NCBI GenBank assembly: GCA_000469685.2
Contig: LS997567.1
Span: 5,535,374 to 5,599,373 of the forward strand
DNA: 64,000 bases
Direction of reading: 5' to 3'
Origin: Haemonchus contortus
Lineage: Eukaryota > Nematoda > Chromadorea > Rhabditida > Trichostrongylidae
The notes beneath the pieces are model-generated. The model saw only the letters and a list, made by a program, of their open reading frames with translations. It did no database searches and was not told the origin of the DNA. The position numbers were made by a program, and so were the translations under genes. The stretch's first letter is position 1; every line of letters begins with the position of its first letter. Below are positions 26,982 to 41,900 of the stretch, one piece after another.

Positions 26982-29900
26982 ATGCGAGAACATTTATTAA
27001 TATTATTACTAGTAATTCCTATAGCTATATGTTTATCCCAAGTGACAACTCCAACACAAGGACAATGTCAAGCGGTCTGCCTGAATGAGGTGAGTACTGT
27101 AGCTATGTGTCCCCCGCGTCTACAGCTGATGGCGGCGGCTTCCTGGCTTTCGGACCTTCTGGCCTCCGGTCTTTAACTGCCCACTAAGCTTAGTTGTTTG
27201 ATAATTTCTTCACCACATCATATTACGTACACCAGATGTTAGCCCGAACGGCCGAAAGTCAGCGAGAGGGTGTGAAAGATTAAGGGGTGGAGAGAAAAAC
27301 CACGAGGGCGAAGATGAGATTGCGATGATGGCTAGGTAGTAATAGTAATAGTAATACAATTACAATTAATATTTTCAGTATACCTCTATGAAGGAATTCC
27401 TTGCACTAGACGGAAGCGGATATCGAGAAGCAGATGCCGTGAATAATAGTGATTTTGCATTGGTAAGATACAAATTCTTCATTCGTGATGAATAACTGGT
27501 TACCAGAAACCAAGTAGTAAATGTAATGATTTCAGTGCAAATTAGGATGTGGATCACCAGGGTTTACCGAGTTAAAATTGGAGCCATTTAAACGAGGCCA
27601 AACGGTATACGATACAATCATTAATCAGGGTGAAACGGGCGGTGAGCGGCTTTGAACTCTACAATTTACCTCGGACGTTATGTACGACGACGACGAGGAA
27701 GGGGCTGATTTGATGGATGGGTAACGGGAAAAATTTGAAATTTCAGGCTCCCCTACGATGGTATCGACATCGTCACCAGTGAAAAGTGTCACCCTGCTCT
27801 GTGCTGATAGTGCTGAGAACAATGGCAGTGTATTTTGGCGAGTCGGACTTGAAGTGATGAATAATAGTGATGATGGTATGATGGCACATTGGATAGAGGC
27901 TGTACGAAGGATTAATGACGACGTATCCACTGATGTTGTTGTATTTTCTACATGGGTAAGGCTTCTGGAATTCTCGGCAACTTCCATATTCAGAGTCCAT
28001 TGGAACTTTTTTACCTACAACTTTTCGAAGTAAGTAATTGTGCTCAGCAATATCTCACGGTGGCCTAAAATTAGCGATGAAACTCAGACCAAATAGTACC
28101 ATCACCGGGTATACGCATGTTCAAATTTTTGCTGTTTCAATCGAAAAAGCTTTTACAAGAAATTGTTTTCTGGATCCTTTTCTCTACATCTCTGTATATG
28201 AATCGAGCTGGTGTTAGGCAATGATAATCAGTGATAATCAGTGATAATGATATTCAGGGAATATCGAAATTTTGTCTTTGCTTATTCCTCATTTTCAAAT
28301 GTTTGGAAAGTAGTTTTTCTCAAATGCAAAGGAGCAAAGAAAAAAAATCGATCGTAAAGTTCTTTTATTCCGAGAATTGGATAATGAAAACTATAATTTC
28401 TGTGTAATTCGAAATTTTTATTGCTGTTACTTATTACTTACGTTTTTCATGTTTTCTTTTTTTTGAAGTTGAGATATCGGTGTTAGTAATTTACGATACT
28501 CACTATAGAACCGTTTTACAAAGTTGATCATTACAAAATGAACAATCTGGAATGCTGTGCAATTAGGAGCTGTCATTTCCGATTTCCGTTTCTAAAATCA
28601 CTCCACTCATGGCCTTCCCGTGACGTTTTCAGAATCAGAAATTTGCGAATCTTTTTTTTTTCATTGGGAGAGCATCCACAAATGGAACCCTTCAGAAACT
28701 TCCGGTCATTGCATTGGAAAGCTTACTCACACCGGAATTTAAAAGTTTTCGAATAGAGTTCATTTAATCTCCTGGCTTCATGGCTGAGTCAGACTGGCCG
28801 TGACATAACGAGGACCACGTATTTTATTTACTTTCAGGAAGATTGTAAGTCATCAAGAGAATTGTTTCAAACTCAACGTTCCCCCATTTGAGCATTCTAT
28901 GAAATGGATTAATCTTTCTGAACCTTTAGTGCAAGTACTTCTTCTTCTCCTTGGTATTTAGATGTGAAAATCAGATTTCTTCGTAATCCTCTACGGCCTT
29001 GCTCAATAGAGCTTTCTCTTGAACATATCAGCTTCCTTGATCCTTTACTTCTGATATTTTTTCATTCTCTATATTCCCTATTTTGAAAACTGGATTTCCC
29101 GAAACACCGTGGCGGCGTGGCACTTTCTACTGGACATTGAGAAGGGCTCTCAGTGCAGGCTCTTGGTTTCACGTAGGCTCTTTACCAGAGCGCCGCTGCC
29201 ATCCGAATCCCCCGACTGGATCACGTCATGGAGAGCGGTTGGAACGTTTTCTTCAGTGTTTGTTTTGATTGTGTGCTTAGTCGACCAAAAAAAGTATTCT
29301 GCACTGAAATGTCAAATCCTCTTTTATCCCACCACCATGGGACCGCCCTCTGTATCGACTGGGATCGATACATATTTCATGTGTGGGTGCTACTTGCAGC
29401 CATGCAAAGTAGTCGTATTTGGACTTGGATCGAGGGCATTTCAATTGGCAGTTTAGGCTTCACCACCACAAGCTCACATCCGTTGTCCGTTCAGCGAGAT
29501 CGTGGTTCTCCTCTATTATTTCAGATTGTCGTCTAGTGGCTGAGAATTCCGCCACAAGGATTTGTCCCACGCTCTGATTTGACTTCATTGAATGAGACCC
29601 AGTTAGCTATTATGAGGACGAGATGGCGACGGGTCTCATTTCCCACGATGTAGTGTGTGTGTGTGTGCTGTGGGTGTGTGGACTGATGGTGTGAGCGGAT
29701 GAAGCAGTCAGTAGCTCTCGAAAAAGGACGACGAAGAGAAGATGACGGCAGTCGGCAAGAAGAAGAAGAAGCACTTTTGCTGGCGTGCGACTCAAGAGGG
29801 ATTAGCCTTCGGCAAACAAATGTTAAACGCCCAGGATTTGTCATGTCATTTCGGGTGATAACAAAATGAGTCAACCTCGTCGTTATTACTTTGACGTGGA

Positions 29901-32900
29901 CAAATCCTACGACGAACAACGCGATTCATGCCATATAAGTCATGCACAGCTTTTCTACTCAAGACTAACTGACGGTTACGGTAACTCAGCGCGAGACTGG
30001 CCGGACGAGATGTTGTGACAGCGAAAAAATGGACTGATCATTGAGATGGAGATTAGCTAAGATATTCCAATGAAAAAACCACTTACTACCAGTTTCTTCC
30101 AGTCACTTCCTGTTCAATTGACGTTGGGTAAGATGGAGTGTGACGTAGAGGAAACGGAAAAAAAACATACAGAGATTCATAACGAATCACCTGTATCACC
30201 TGTCGTTTCGTTGATCGTCAACTTACTCAAGCGGGTACTAGTTGACGTCTGCGTTCGCCCCTGTCGCGAGCCAAAATGGTCCAATGGATCGTCCACGCTT
30301 GAGGGACACGAAGCATAGCATTACTTTCGTTCAGAGCTTTCGTGAAGGAGTCTGACCATCGGACTGCCGGCTGCCCTGGCGTTCATTTGACTTCCCGAGT
30401 GATCCGGTCAATAACCGCCTTGGTTCCTAGGTCATCACTAACTGGTACGACGTGACCAACTCACACAATTCTCGATTCTTTGGCGTAAGCGACAGGCCCC
30501 TGTCCTCGTTCGTTGACGGAACCCGGACCTCCAGGCTTCCCTCCGAAGGATGCTCTTTCCATCGGAAATACATTCGGACCTAATCGGATGAGCTAGTTAT
30601 TTGGGTGCGTATAGGCGTTTATAGTAAGAGAGAGAGTAAAAACTGACGCCATTCAAAGTGCCCTACGCATTCGATTTCCATTCTAAGCCGCATCAGCTTT
30701 CGTGGTATACGATGATAAACGGGGATCAGCCGTTTTGAAAATCGATGTTTTCAATCTCCAAAACGAGTTTGAAACCATTCAAAAACTCCAATCCCTGATT
30801 GGTTTGGACGTTCGGACGAGATTTCATACCTGAACCACACTCATCGAAAACAGCTTTCCACCTGGCACTACCAAGCCTTCTCTACCAAAGAAGCTTGACA
30901 CCGTAAAAGTAATCATGGAATATGTTATAAGGGATGAAAATAGTAATGTATCCAGATAACAAATAACGATAATCTCTTTATAATTGAGGGTTGTATGAGC
31001 GACAGTTCAGCGATTCGAAGAGGAAAGTCGATTCAATCGAAGTTATGGGAGTCGGTTGTACTTTGACGAATTATTAACTCAACCCAAAATATTGGTTTTT
31101 ATTGGTCCCTTTGGTAGAAATATGAAATTTTGATTCTATTTATTCACATTATTTGTTAATTTTTTCTATAGCAGGAACCATAAAAGTGAGTTGGCGGCTC
31201 TTCACTTTCGCTTTAGCTTTTTGGGGATAATTATTGTTTCATTTTCCGCGTTCGGCAGCAGCTTTTTTCCCACCCGCCTACTCGATTTCGATTTACTTCA
31301 AAGCTTTTGCATAAAATTACTGGAAGTACTTGTACTTTTCGAGTAGACAGTTTGGCACACTGCAATTTAGTAATGGTATTGTGCTGTTTCCTATCGCTCC
31401 TCTACAGTTTGGTTTTCAGATTTGTTAGACACCTGAATGGCCTCACAAAATTTTTTTTTCCAAAATCTTTTTTCAGCCAGTTCACATGGTTTTTCTTAAA
31501 TTTAAATTTATTTTTTAAAGAACTCCAATCATATGTATCACTCATGGTAGCGGTCTTCTTATTTTGTATATTCATCCGATGGCGTCCTGATCATTGGTCA
31601 CCATTAATCATTTTTTTCTTTTTATTTGTCAATTTGTAAAAGTTGGCTCTATTTGACGACTTGTAAATTGGTTCAACATATTTAATTTGCTGCCGATGGC
31701 TGTTTGAAGAAAACCTGCATTGGTTTTGACTTCGCGCAGGGCGTGCCAACTTTCCTTTTGCTGTCTGCGCTCTCTTGCCGCAACAACATTTTGTAGTTAT
31801 GGATTGGACCCTTTGAATTTTAATCTTTTTACGCAATGGGTGGCCCACTTATTTTCGCCTCCTACGGATTAGAATATCCCGTCGCTCACGGATTCTATGT
31901 TTGCTACCCTTCGAAGCTTACTCATCTACTGTACTCTGACCGTCTGCGCTCTGGCCCTCAATGCTAGAAAGCTAGACACGGAATTAAAGCTGCCCCGCAG
32001 TGTTAAAGGGTGCTTTAAAGTTAATCGGGATCTGTATGACAATTCAATTTTTTCAACCTCAGAATTTCGCCTTTTACTAAATATGATCTCTTTCACCTTC
32101 GTACATTCGGCCCATTTAATATCATGGTTTTTGGGGCGCAATTTCAACTGTGATTTGGCCTTAATTTCAAAAGCATCAGTTAGTAAAAATAGTTAAAAAA
32201 GAAGTAAGTCACATAAATTAGAACATATCCACTGGTCACACACCTGCGCAAAACCAACATACCAGTAAATCAAGTCCACATCACCGGGAACAGTACTTTC
32301 ACAGAATTCGAGTTGCTTGAGCCTGGTAGAATACCATAGTCCAAGGCTTTTGTAGAATCCAGCTAGAAGTGTCTGATATGCTTGACTACTGTAGGAATCC
32401 TATTTTTACACCATCGCGATCAGTCATGTCAGTTGCCCGCAATCGCGACGTCAGGAACCGTGAAATATGGCTGGTTCATGAAAACCAGTGTAGAGCAACG
32501 TTCCTGCATCCAATCAATAGTTGTTAAATAATCAATAATTAGAACCATTTCTTATTCTTTTCAGTGCTATACATCATATGTGGATTTTTTTGGTGTCGTT
32601 GATGTAACGAATTCCTCTATACAATTTCGTGTGTCGTCATTTAATGGTAGTGGCCTAATGGGGCCTTTAATGAGCTCCAAATGGTATACGGAAGAACAAC
32701 TGGCTGGAGGAAATCACATACAAATGGTTGTTGCTGACGAGGTAATTCACAGCTTATAATTACCAGTAAAAAAATGCCATCGTTCCGTATATATATCTTT
32801 TAGCTATGGAAGGACGAGTTGGCGGCGGTACGAGTTGCCTTCAAGTCAACGCAAATGTCCTCATGTTCCCTCGTGCTCACCTATAATTCCCACATGGGAG

Positions 32901-35900
32901 TTGAACAACGTATGGAATTCGTGATGGTAAGTGGATTACTCGATTCGATTACTCGAGTAATCGATCGATATTGAAGTTTACTTTGGAATGTTCTAGAGGG
33001 CATGAGTATTCAACTAGAAAAAAGCGCAACTGAACTGATTTTTATAACTAGATTACCTACTTGAATGCTGAGGGGACCCCGCTTGATACTGTACTGTATA
33101 CTGAGCTAAAGTAACTAGTAATAATATATACTAGTAGTAACTAATAATAGTAAAAGTAGACTGTGTTATGTGCCTAATAATGTCCTCATTAGCAGAAAAA
33201 TATCAGCGACTGTGAAGAACCGGATCTGAACAAAGAGGACAGCATTCTAGCTAGAAAATAAGCTGATAAACAATTAGCGTCAGGCCAGTTCATCCGGCCT
33301 AAACTCGATTACAGCCAATTGTGTGGATTGTTTGAATATCTGGAAATAATTGTAAATATATGTAAATACTCACGGAAATATTGTGTTGTTGTGCATTCCC
33401 ACCTCTAGTGACCCAGTGCGCGTAGTGGAGGCCTGTGATTGGTGGGTTGGTCGTGAGAGCCAATCACATGCGCGATTCGACCAAAATACTATCTGAGAGG
33501 TAGAATTTGGGGTAGTTTTGAATTTTGGATTTTTGATTAGTCCTACACCTTTTTCCAGGATCGCTCCCGTGGTTTCCTTCTCGATCGATTGGCGTTTGAT
33601 CATCCGTACACGCTTCGGTTATGGCGTATTGGTGCCGTCACGACGGCATACACTTCACACGAATTCCGTACACCCCAGTGCTTGAAGTTGGTGCACGATC
33701 CAGCTTTATGTGGTGAGTTCCAGCGCCTTCCATCAAATCCAACTTTGCTGGAAAAAATGGAGAAAATGAAAAGTGGACAGCTGTTTCATGGTATTTTCTG
33801 TCACATCTCTTCACAAAAATAGTTTTTCAAGGATCTTCCTGATTTTGAGTAGAAGCTAAGGCGTTCTTCAACTTTCTTTACTGAATCGGTAACTCCTGTC
33901 CTGATGAATTTCTTGCCGAAGTACTACTACTACTATGTTAAGTAACACCCTCCACCAGAAGGAGCTTGGGCCTACAATTCCTGAAGAGAATGTTCCATCT
34001 TCATAAATGGACCACAACTTTTTCTTGGAGGTGAATTTCGGAAAACGGGCTTGAGGTTGAATTCTGCAAAGCTTTGAAGTTATAATTCTTTCTACGAAAA
34101 AGACATATGTAGATGAAAATGACCGTTTTTCTATGGTTTTTATCGTGTCGCCGCCATATCCAGGGGCTTCAGCAGCATTTTTGGGTGTACGTTTATCAGC
34201 AGTTTCGATCTTGTCCCTTCTCACTTAACTCACATCCATCAGTCAGTGCTGGGTGACTTTGACTATGGTGTCTAATAGCTGTTTGAGAGTGAGTTGTGTG
34301 TGTTCCGATTGTCTCGTAAAATAAATGAATGGACATGAGGTTACGACGAAACCTCAGGGACCGATTCAAGTAAGTTACCTCGCTACTGACTAGGAGGTCT
34401 CGTTGAGAAATCGGTCCCCCAGTATGTTTTACTAGTTAGTAAGCAGAAGAGTTCCAGTCAATTTACTAAACTGCCAGTTGTAATCGACACTTTTAGCACC
34501 ACCACCAGTAAGTGATATATCTTGGATATGGAACTCAAGTGAGAATGAAGGCAATCGAATTGTGCTGTCATGGACCTATGGATCACTGAGTCAAATGGTA
34601 GAAGACGGTAAGATTTGAGGGCTCTTTGCTTTGTTCATAACTCTACTATTACTGCGAAAGAACTGTTTGCTGATGCCAACACTTCGTACTTGACAGGTCA
34701 TAGGTTCCTGTACTCTCCAGTAGTCCATTATTCCCGGTTCGGACATTATCGGCTCGGAGATCATTATATTCTAGTCACAATGTATCTGGCTTTTTCTTGA
34801 AAAAAAGGTTGAAAAGATTTACTGAAGTATGCTCAAGTAAAGTAGCACATCATAGCGTATCAAGTCCAGTGCGCTTATAACTGTTCCTACGTCCCCAAGC
34901 GGTAGCTGAGTGCACGGCGCATCCTGGGAAGGACCGCTCGTACGGAATTTTAGCCCTGTGGTTTTATCGTCGAAAGAAGTGAAGACGAATTCGTTGATTT
35001 ACCAAACAGCTACATACAGTAATAAATGATAATAAATAATATTGCATGGTAGTTAACACTAAGTAGTAAATGGTAATGTACAATAAACATTTAAAATAAC
35101 AACAGTGATGAAGTAATAGTGATCATAAATCTAAGCTCCTCTTCATGTGCTATTAGACCACTCATAGCTTCTGCTTTACAGTTTGACAAGAACATTAACT
35201 ACTTTTCAGATTCACGAGTAGAACGTCGTGATTCAGTGGCCCCCGCTGTGACGTCTTTTCCCCGAATGGTGCATTTCGACATCGCCATCAACCCTTTGGT
35301 CACTGCTACTCAGTATCAATGTCAGTTTTTGGATGTACAACGTCGCGTTGTGACATGGGTAAGCCTTTGAGCCATTTACTTCACTATAATTGTACTAGTA
35401 ATGGAGGAACTAGGGCATAGACCCATTGGAGAAAGCAGGACATGGACCCTTCACAAACTCAGGGATATTAGCACTTCACTGTAAAGTTATTATCCTCAGA
35501 TGAGTGAAGCATTCCAAGGTATGAGTATTAATTTTACAAAAATTTATGTGATACCAGGAAGGGCCACCTCAGAGATTAGGTCCACCGCGGTCGATACAGC
35601 AGTGCAGGTCGTGATTCTTATATTTCTCCTGGCTTGGATATGGCAGACCCGGGATCCAAAGAACCCTCTTACAGCTTAGCTGGTTTGTTTGGAATGCATC
35701 AGTCGTAGGAAGTGGGCTGTAGCTCAGCACTGAGCGCATTATGTGTAGCTGACGCGCGCGATCGCGACGCGTCAAGCTTTTTTCATCACTCATGTAACGT
35801 TTAAAGAGCTCATTGCATCCTCATAGATAGTTGTTTTCGAAAACTTTTTTTGCTGCTACGCCCCATACCATGTACTACCTTTCGTACAGATGTAAATCAG

Positions 35901-38900
35901 GTAATCTGTTGAATCGCTCTACCGGTAACTCCCCTTTTTTTCAACAAGCAATTCCAACAAAATGTATCGTTTCGTAGTGACTGCTAACATATTTTTTAGA
36001 CTCATCGTTCGGTTGTACTGTATGTTCCCAACGAGCATTGCAATTACGGTATTGAAATTACCGTAGTGGATTCACGTAATCGGCGTAGTACCACTACAAA
36101 AGCCCAAGTGATCCGATTTGAAGAGAAATATCAGATGTTGCTATCAGCTGATGGATGGAACACCGGAGTGGTGAGAATTTTTAGTTTTTTTGTAGACAAA
36201 ATAACCCTCTATCAAATACTGTTGCAGATTGTCCTATCGTTGATAGTTCTGGCATCATTTGTTACCGTATCTGGTGGACTGGTAGCTTGCAGGATAAGGG
36301 ATCATCGTGAGTGGAACACTATCAAGCGAAGTATCAGTCCTCCATCACCTGGTCTAACAATTACGCGGACCGCCTCAACCTCGGTGGTTGGGGTCGCCAA
36401 CAAATACGGCATGTACATGTATATTTTGATTTGTTACATATTTTATCAAAGTTACTTACTGTCATTACCAGTTCACAATAGCTCAGCTTGGGGGTTTCTT
36501 AGGCTAAAATCAAAAATAGTTCGAAAACCGTCATGGAGCGATGGTAATTCTCGTAACTAGATGTGATGAAGCCCTGGTTTTCCTTTATCTACGGATCCAA
36601 CGGGCTTAGTTCCGACCCCACTTGTTGCCGTAAGCGAAGGGTGCGCCGTACACTCGGCAAAAGTGGTAATGGCTCCTCCCTTGGGGGGCGCATGAGAAGG
36701 GCTGCGTCATGCATACTTTATTACCTGTACCTCTTCCTTGAATAACCTGAGTTCATATCCAAAAGTTTTCAACTTCTTGGAAGAATCGGGTGTACGGCGC
36801 ATCCTGCCTAACAGATTGGATGTAGCCATAGGTCCTATTTCTAAATTTTTATAAATACTCAGTGAACATTCGAACGACTGAAATTCTGATAAGAAAATCA
36901 TGACATTGTGGGTTGTGAACCAGTTATGTACTAGAACTGATAACTGGTGATAAGGAGTTGTAGTATTTACTGATACATTTTCAGTCCGTCCATTTAATCC
37001 ATCTATTCAAATTTCAGCATTGAAGGAGCGATGTCCAATGCGAACGGTGAACATGGTCCGGCTGTCGTTTAGCGACGACAGTGAGACACCGGTGAATACA
37101 ACTCCTATCGTGAAAGGGGTAAGCAGTAATCTTCGTAGTATTTCGGAATACGACTGAGTTTCTTATTTGTAGAATTCCACAACGGAGACGTCCGATGGTG
37201 ATGACTGCTTTAAGGCGTTACCTGTTACTCCAACAACAGACGATACCGAGTATGATACGATTGGTACTCCGAAGCTCACGCATAATGTAATTCTTCCACT
37301 GTTCAAAAAATAACTGTTTTAGAATCCTTGGGAACGAAAAAAATAGGGGTGAGAATGCTCTGAGGGTAGCTGTTTTAGCTCTGATGAGCTGTAGTGACAA
37401 GATCTGGGAAATCACAGCCTATAACTAGCCGCCCAGAATTCAAGAGAGGAGATTTCCTAGGCCAAAGAAGAGTTACTATTTTTCAACCCTTTCCTGTTTT
37501 AAAATATTGAGAGACTTTCCAGTAAACCCTAGTAAGTAATTTGTCGCATTCGCCCGATATTTATCGCGCGCGGCGATCGAGACACTTCCGCAGCGAATGA
37601 CAGTGCCGCCGCGCGCCAAATTTGAGCGACGGCGCCTCTTGTCCATGTAGGGCACGCTTGTGATTCAGTAAAATGCCCTAAAATACTACGATAATGTGAT
37701 AACTAAAGATTTGTTCTCGCAAAAATTTCTAATAAGTTCAGCAAGAAAAAGCTATTTTTACATTTAGCCATGCCAAACGGGAAGATGTTCTGGAGGATGT
37801 CTAGCCGCAACTATAATCACTTCTGTGGCCAGTACCAAGCCGAACACCTTAGCGTATGTACATTCTTGTAATTTTTGTGGAGCCACGAGGTCATTAGGTC
37901 CCATTTTTATCTTCAGTGTGCCACATGATTGCTTGATAGTAACTCGACGGCTGACGAGATCTCCATTTTCATTATGGACTACAAAACATGTGATGTGGCA
38001 AACTACTGAGCAGACGTTTGCTATTAAATACTCGCAACGTAAGTAGTAAGGCATATAACTCGATAGTAACGTACTTCCAGTAATGTGTCTGATATTGTAG
38101 TGTTCCCGTTTTAGAAGGCATTGGGCTTCTTCGAAGAGAGTTCAAAATTTTGAACCATATCTCAGTGACTCATCCGAATCTGGTTCGATGGTTGGGTGTC
38201 GGGGTTTGTAGTGATCAGGTAGGAAAACATGTTACTGGTGTAGTAATTTAGTAGTTAATTCAGAGCCATGTTCATTACCCCTGGACGTGGATGTTTTCGT
38301 ATTGCTATCATATATATTATTATTTATTTATATATTTTATAATACTTTATTGGTCTCCTGTCCTTACCCAGTGAAAAATTTAGATTCAAAAAAGGCGAAT
38401 AGGGGACAAACCGGGTCTGAACGCGTTCCACTCACGCGTGCGGCTTGTCGTGCGCGGCAGAAAAACTGCTCGGCGACCGTCGCGCGAAATTGCCGCTACA
38501 GCGGGACAAATATAGGCGGGCGCAACTTGGGTACTTTTGTAGGAATTAAAAACATTTCTCGTCGTCTACTAAAAAAGCAAAGTTCGATTTTTCCCAAACT
38601 GAAGTCACTAGGTCCCTGCTGCTATCTGACATTTCCGTTCTGTAGCAGCCTCTGACTTTTTCCAAAAAGTTTCCTTCACATACTCTTCAAATTATTGATC
38701 GATTTTTCAAGGTTCTGTCATTATTATTCGAGCCATGTAGTGGTGGAACCCTGGCAAATTTCCTTGACGAGGCTAAAAAAGTTCTTTCTCACAGGTAAAT
38801 TTCTGTGCTTACCTTTTTCCTTGACGTGAAGTTTTATGTATAAAAAACGAGAATTTTTTTTCGTGCCTGAATTTCGATGAGGAACTTCGTTAGGTAGTTT

Positions 38901-41900
38901 TTATTCCAGAACCTCATTCGATATGCCGTCGTTAGAGCACAAAGTGCACTTCTTAGCATATCATCTTCATCGGTTTGCTTTGAATGTTGCTCAAGCATTG
39001 GTCAGTTCAATTTCTATTTGTTTGCATATTTCTTTTTCTTTAATTTGTTCCTAGCATCCTTTTTTCTGAAAAAAAAAGGAACTGAATAATAAATTTGATG
39101 AATTACTGGCTGCTGTTTTGTAGTAGTCCGACCCTGTGAAGGTCGGTTCTAGCTATGAGTTTCTTTTTAGAATTGGCTTAGAACGAGCTTGATTGTTCTA
39201 CCATAAATCTCAACAGATAAAGGATAAAGTTCTGGTTAGCCAACCCCTTTTCGGGATGCGCTCCGCATTCGAAGCCTATTTAGAATCGTACTGACGTTCT
39301 GAATGCGTATGTGGCTAATCCAATGGATTGAGATGGTCAGCCGATGTACAAGTTAATCTTTCATCCTCACAGGGTGATTTTGTTACTAATCACGTGACCG
39401 CGAAGGGACGGAAGGCCTGGTAGACTTTGGTAATTATTGAGGTTTCGAACCCCGGACCATGCATGTGGTAGGGCGCCACTTGTCGCTACACCACCTCCGC
39501 TCCATGAACGATATATGATTTATATCAAATGTTTAGTAGCCTTCATGCAGGCGTATATAGGCTGAACACCAATTAAAAGAGGAGAATTCTGTGCTGGGAA
39601 AAATGATGGCGCGTTTCAATCATTGGCATCTCGATCTCGTCAACACTCTTACTTCCTTTATCCTCTCTTTACTAACTAAATGTCGTTTTGGCAGTAATTA
39701 CTAGTTGTTTATATTCATTACTTTGTTGTTGGATGATTTTCAAAAAACCTTTGGGTTCTATATAACGCCCCTAAGACACCTATTTATTTGTTTCCATATC
39801 TCAGTCCCGCTGATCGTTCAAAATCGTGAAAACCGTCGAGTGGGCTTGACAGGCTTTGATTTACTGACTTACTGACGAGTTACAGTACTCCTGTGTGCTG
39901 AGAGACCAGTTTCGATTGATGTGTCGTCGAAAGACGTGCATATCATTAACTTTACGTCGACAGGCTGCGGGTATAAATTTAAGCTTGACCTTGACAAGTA
40001 GCCGCTTCAATAGTTTGGCCGTGGATTACCGTAGACCAAAGGGTTCTGAGATGTAAAACTTATTACTAGCACAAAACTAGATGACTATTTTGATGTATTT
40101 ATAACTACCTTAACAGTACTTGTACATCAAAGTACATCATTAAGTAGGTTCGGGGAGGGGGGCACACGTAAGAGTGCTGATGTATAAACAACGCCCCAAT
40201 GACATTTTCAGCGGATGAAGTCCTTGGCGTTTATCCCATTCTTAGATGCGCCACGCCCTCGGCTTCCAATCAGAATCGTAGTGGTGTTCTAAATGGTATA
40301 TGACATATAAAATAATTTGTTTTGCCACCCGACGTACAAGTCAGTGCGTTCATCCTCACAGAATAGACCGGTACCGAATAACTGATCCAGGACGGATGGG
40401 AGTCTTGGTTGGTGCAGATATCGATCAGGGATTCCATATCCAGACCGTTTGTGTATGATAGTGCAGCACTTGCCTCCACACCAGAAACTGAATGATCAAC
40501 GTTTTGGAAGGAAGTTGACGCTTTTTGGGGAAACTAAATGGTAAAATTTATCTTCGAGTATAAGTAACAGGCCCAAAGGAAATTCAACATAAAAAGTTAG
40601 AGTTTGACTTTTTCCCTAACCTCATTTCGTTTCAAGTAAATAAGATGGAGCTGCCGGTGATAGCACCTTCAATCTGGCCTGGTTGAAAGGGGCTGATCAA
40701 CGTAATCAAGTGTGGACTAGTAATTAGAGCCATCAGAAATTAAGTTCATTTCCTCGCAATTCACTTTCTTGTCGCTATAATCCGAAAAACTACTTGACGA
40801 TGCGCTGAACGGTAGAAGACGCGGGCGGCTGCGTCGCGACCTTCTCTGCTTAAATGGACCTATAGATATGTTTTGGCCGATCAATCAAAGCGTCTAATTA
40901 CAGGTATACCTTCATGATCAAGGCTGTACACATTCACATATCACAGTGGAAAACGTCTATTTAGCCTTGGATTATAATGATCCCTTGGACATCCCATGTG
41001 ATCAAACTGTAAAGCTTGGTGATTTCTGTAAGTAATTACTTGTTCTATTTATTTTACTTATTAACAACATTAATACTGATTTGTTTAGGTTGGGCTTCTT
41101 TACCACGAGTGAAGTGTGGACGGGTACATTCTTCACAAAATCTTCTGCCACCTGAAATCTCAATCAACGGCGAAAACTACTCGAGCGCGACTGATGTGTT
41201 AGTCACTTAGTTTGTACGGTGCTTACCTACAAGTACTAAAGTAATTACAAGTTTCCAGTTGGCAGTATGGGTTGTTCTTGTCATCGGTGATAACGTTGAA
41301 CTCGGCACAGGCTCTTATTTGCTTACCACCGGATGTACTTCTCACTGATAGGATCATTAAAAACTACTACACGTGCCTTTCATCTGGAATTCGACAAGTG
41401 TGAGTACTTCACAGTACAAGTGCAGTAATGGTAAAAAGTTGTGAGCGATTGAATGACGGCAGTGATGAAATTGCCCATTTCTTTTTTATTCAGTGATCCA
41501 TATATGTCATCATTGAAAAGCAGGATTCTTATGTGCTTGACGTCTAATGTTCGAAATCGAGCGACAATGAAGAAAATTCAGGCGAGTTTCCATCAAGTTT
41601 GAGGGGTAGTTGGACCTGAAATAAGTAGTTTTGAATTACGAATGAATGCAAGACAGGAATTGAAATTGAAAAACAGTGGCTATAGTGGGCGATATGCCGC
41701 GCTGGCTCCAAGATGGCGCGTGCATCCCATCAACCAATAAGCGCTCGCTAAGATACCTCAGAGCGCTCTCATTGGTGGGTCAACGCTTGGCTACCTATTT
41801 CACTGTACGGGACGTTCAGCTTTTGCCCATAAAAACTAATCAGCCCATCCCCCGAATTCTTCCATCTAGGAGGAAATGCTTCAATTTTCTTTCGCTTTTT

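Noticed and set aside
37764..38054. 96-codon minus-strand frame as a gene
   Set aside because: It is the antisense of the receptor kinase exon 37768-38038, which has matching splice phase on the plus strand and the FAIK lysine motif.
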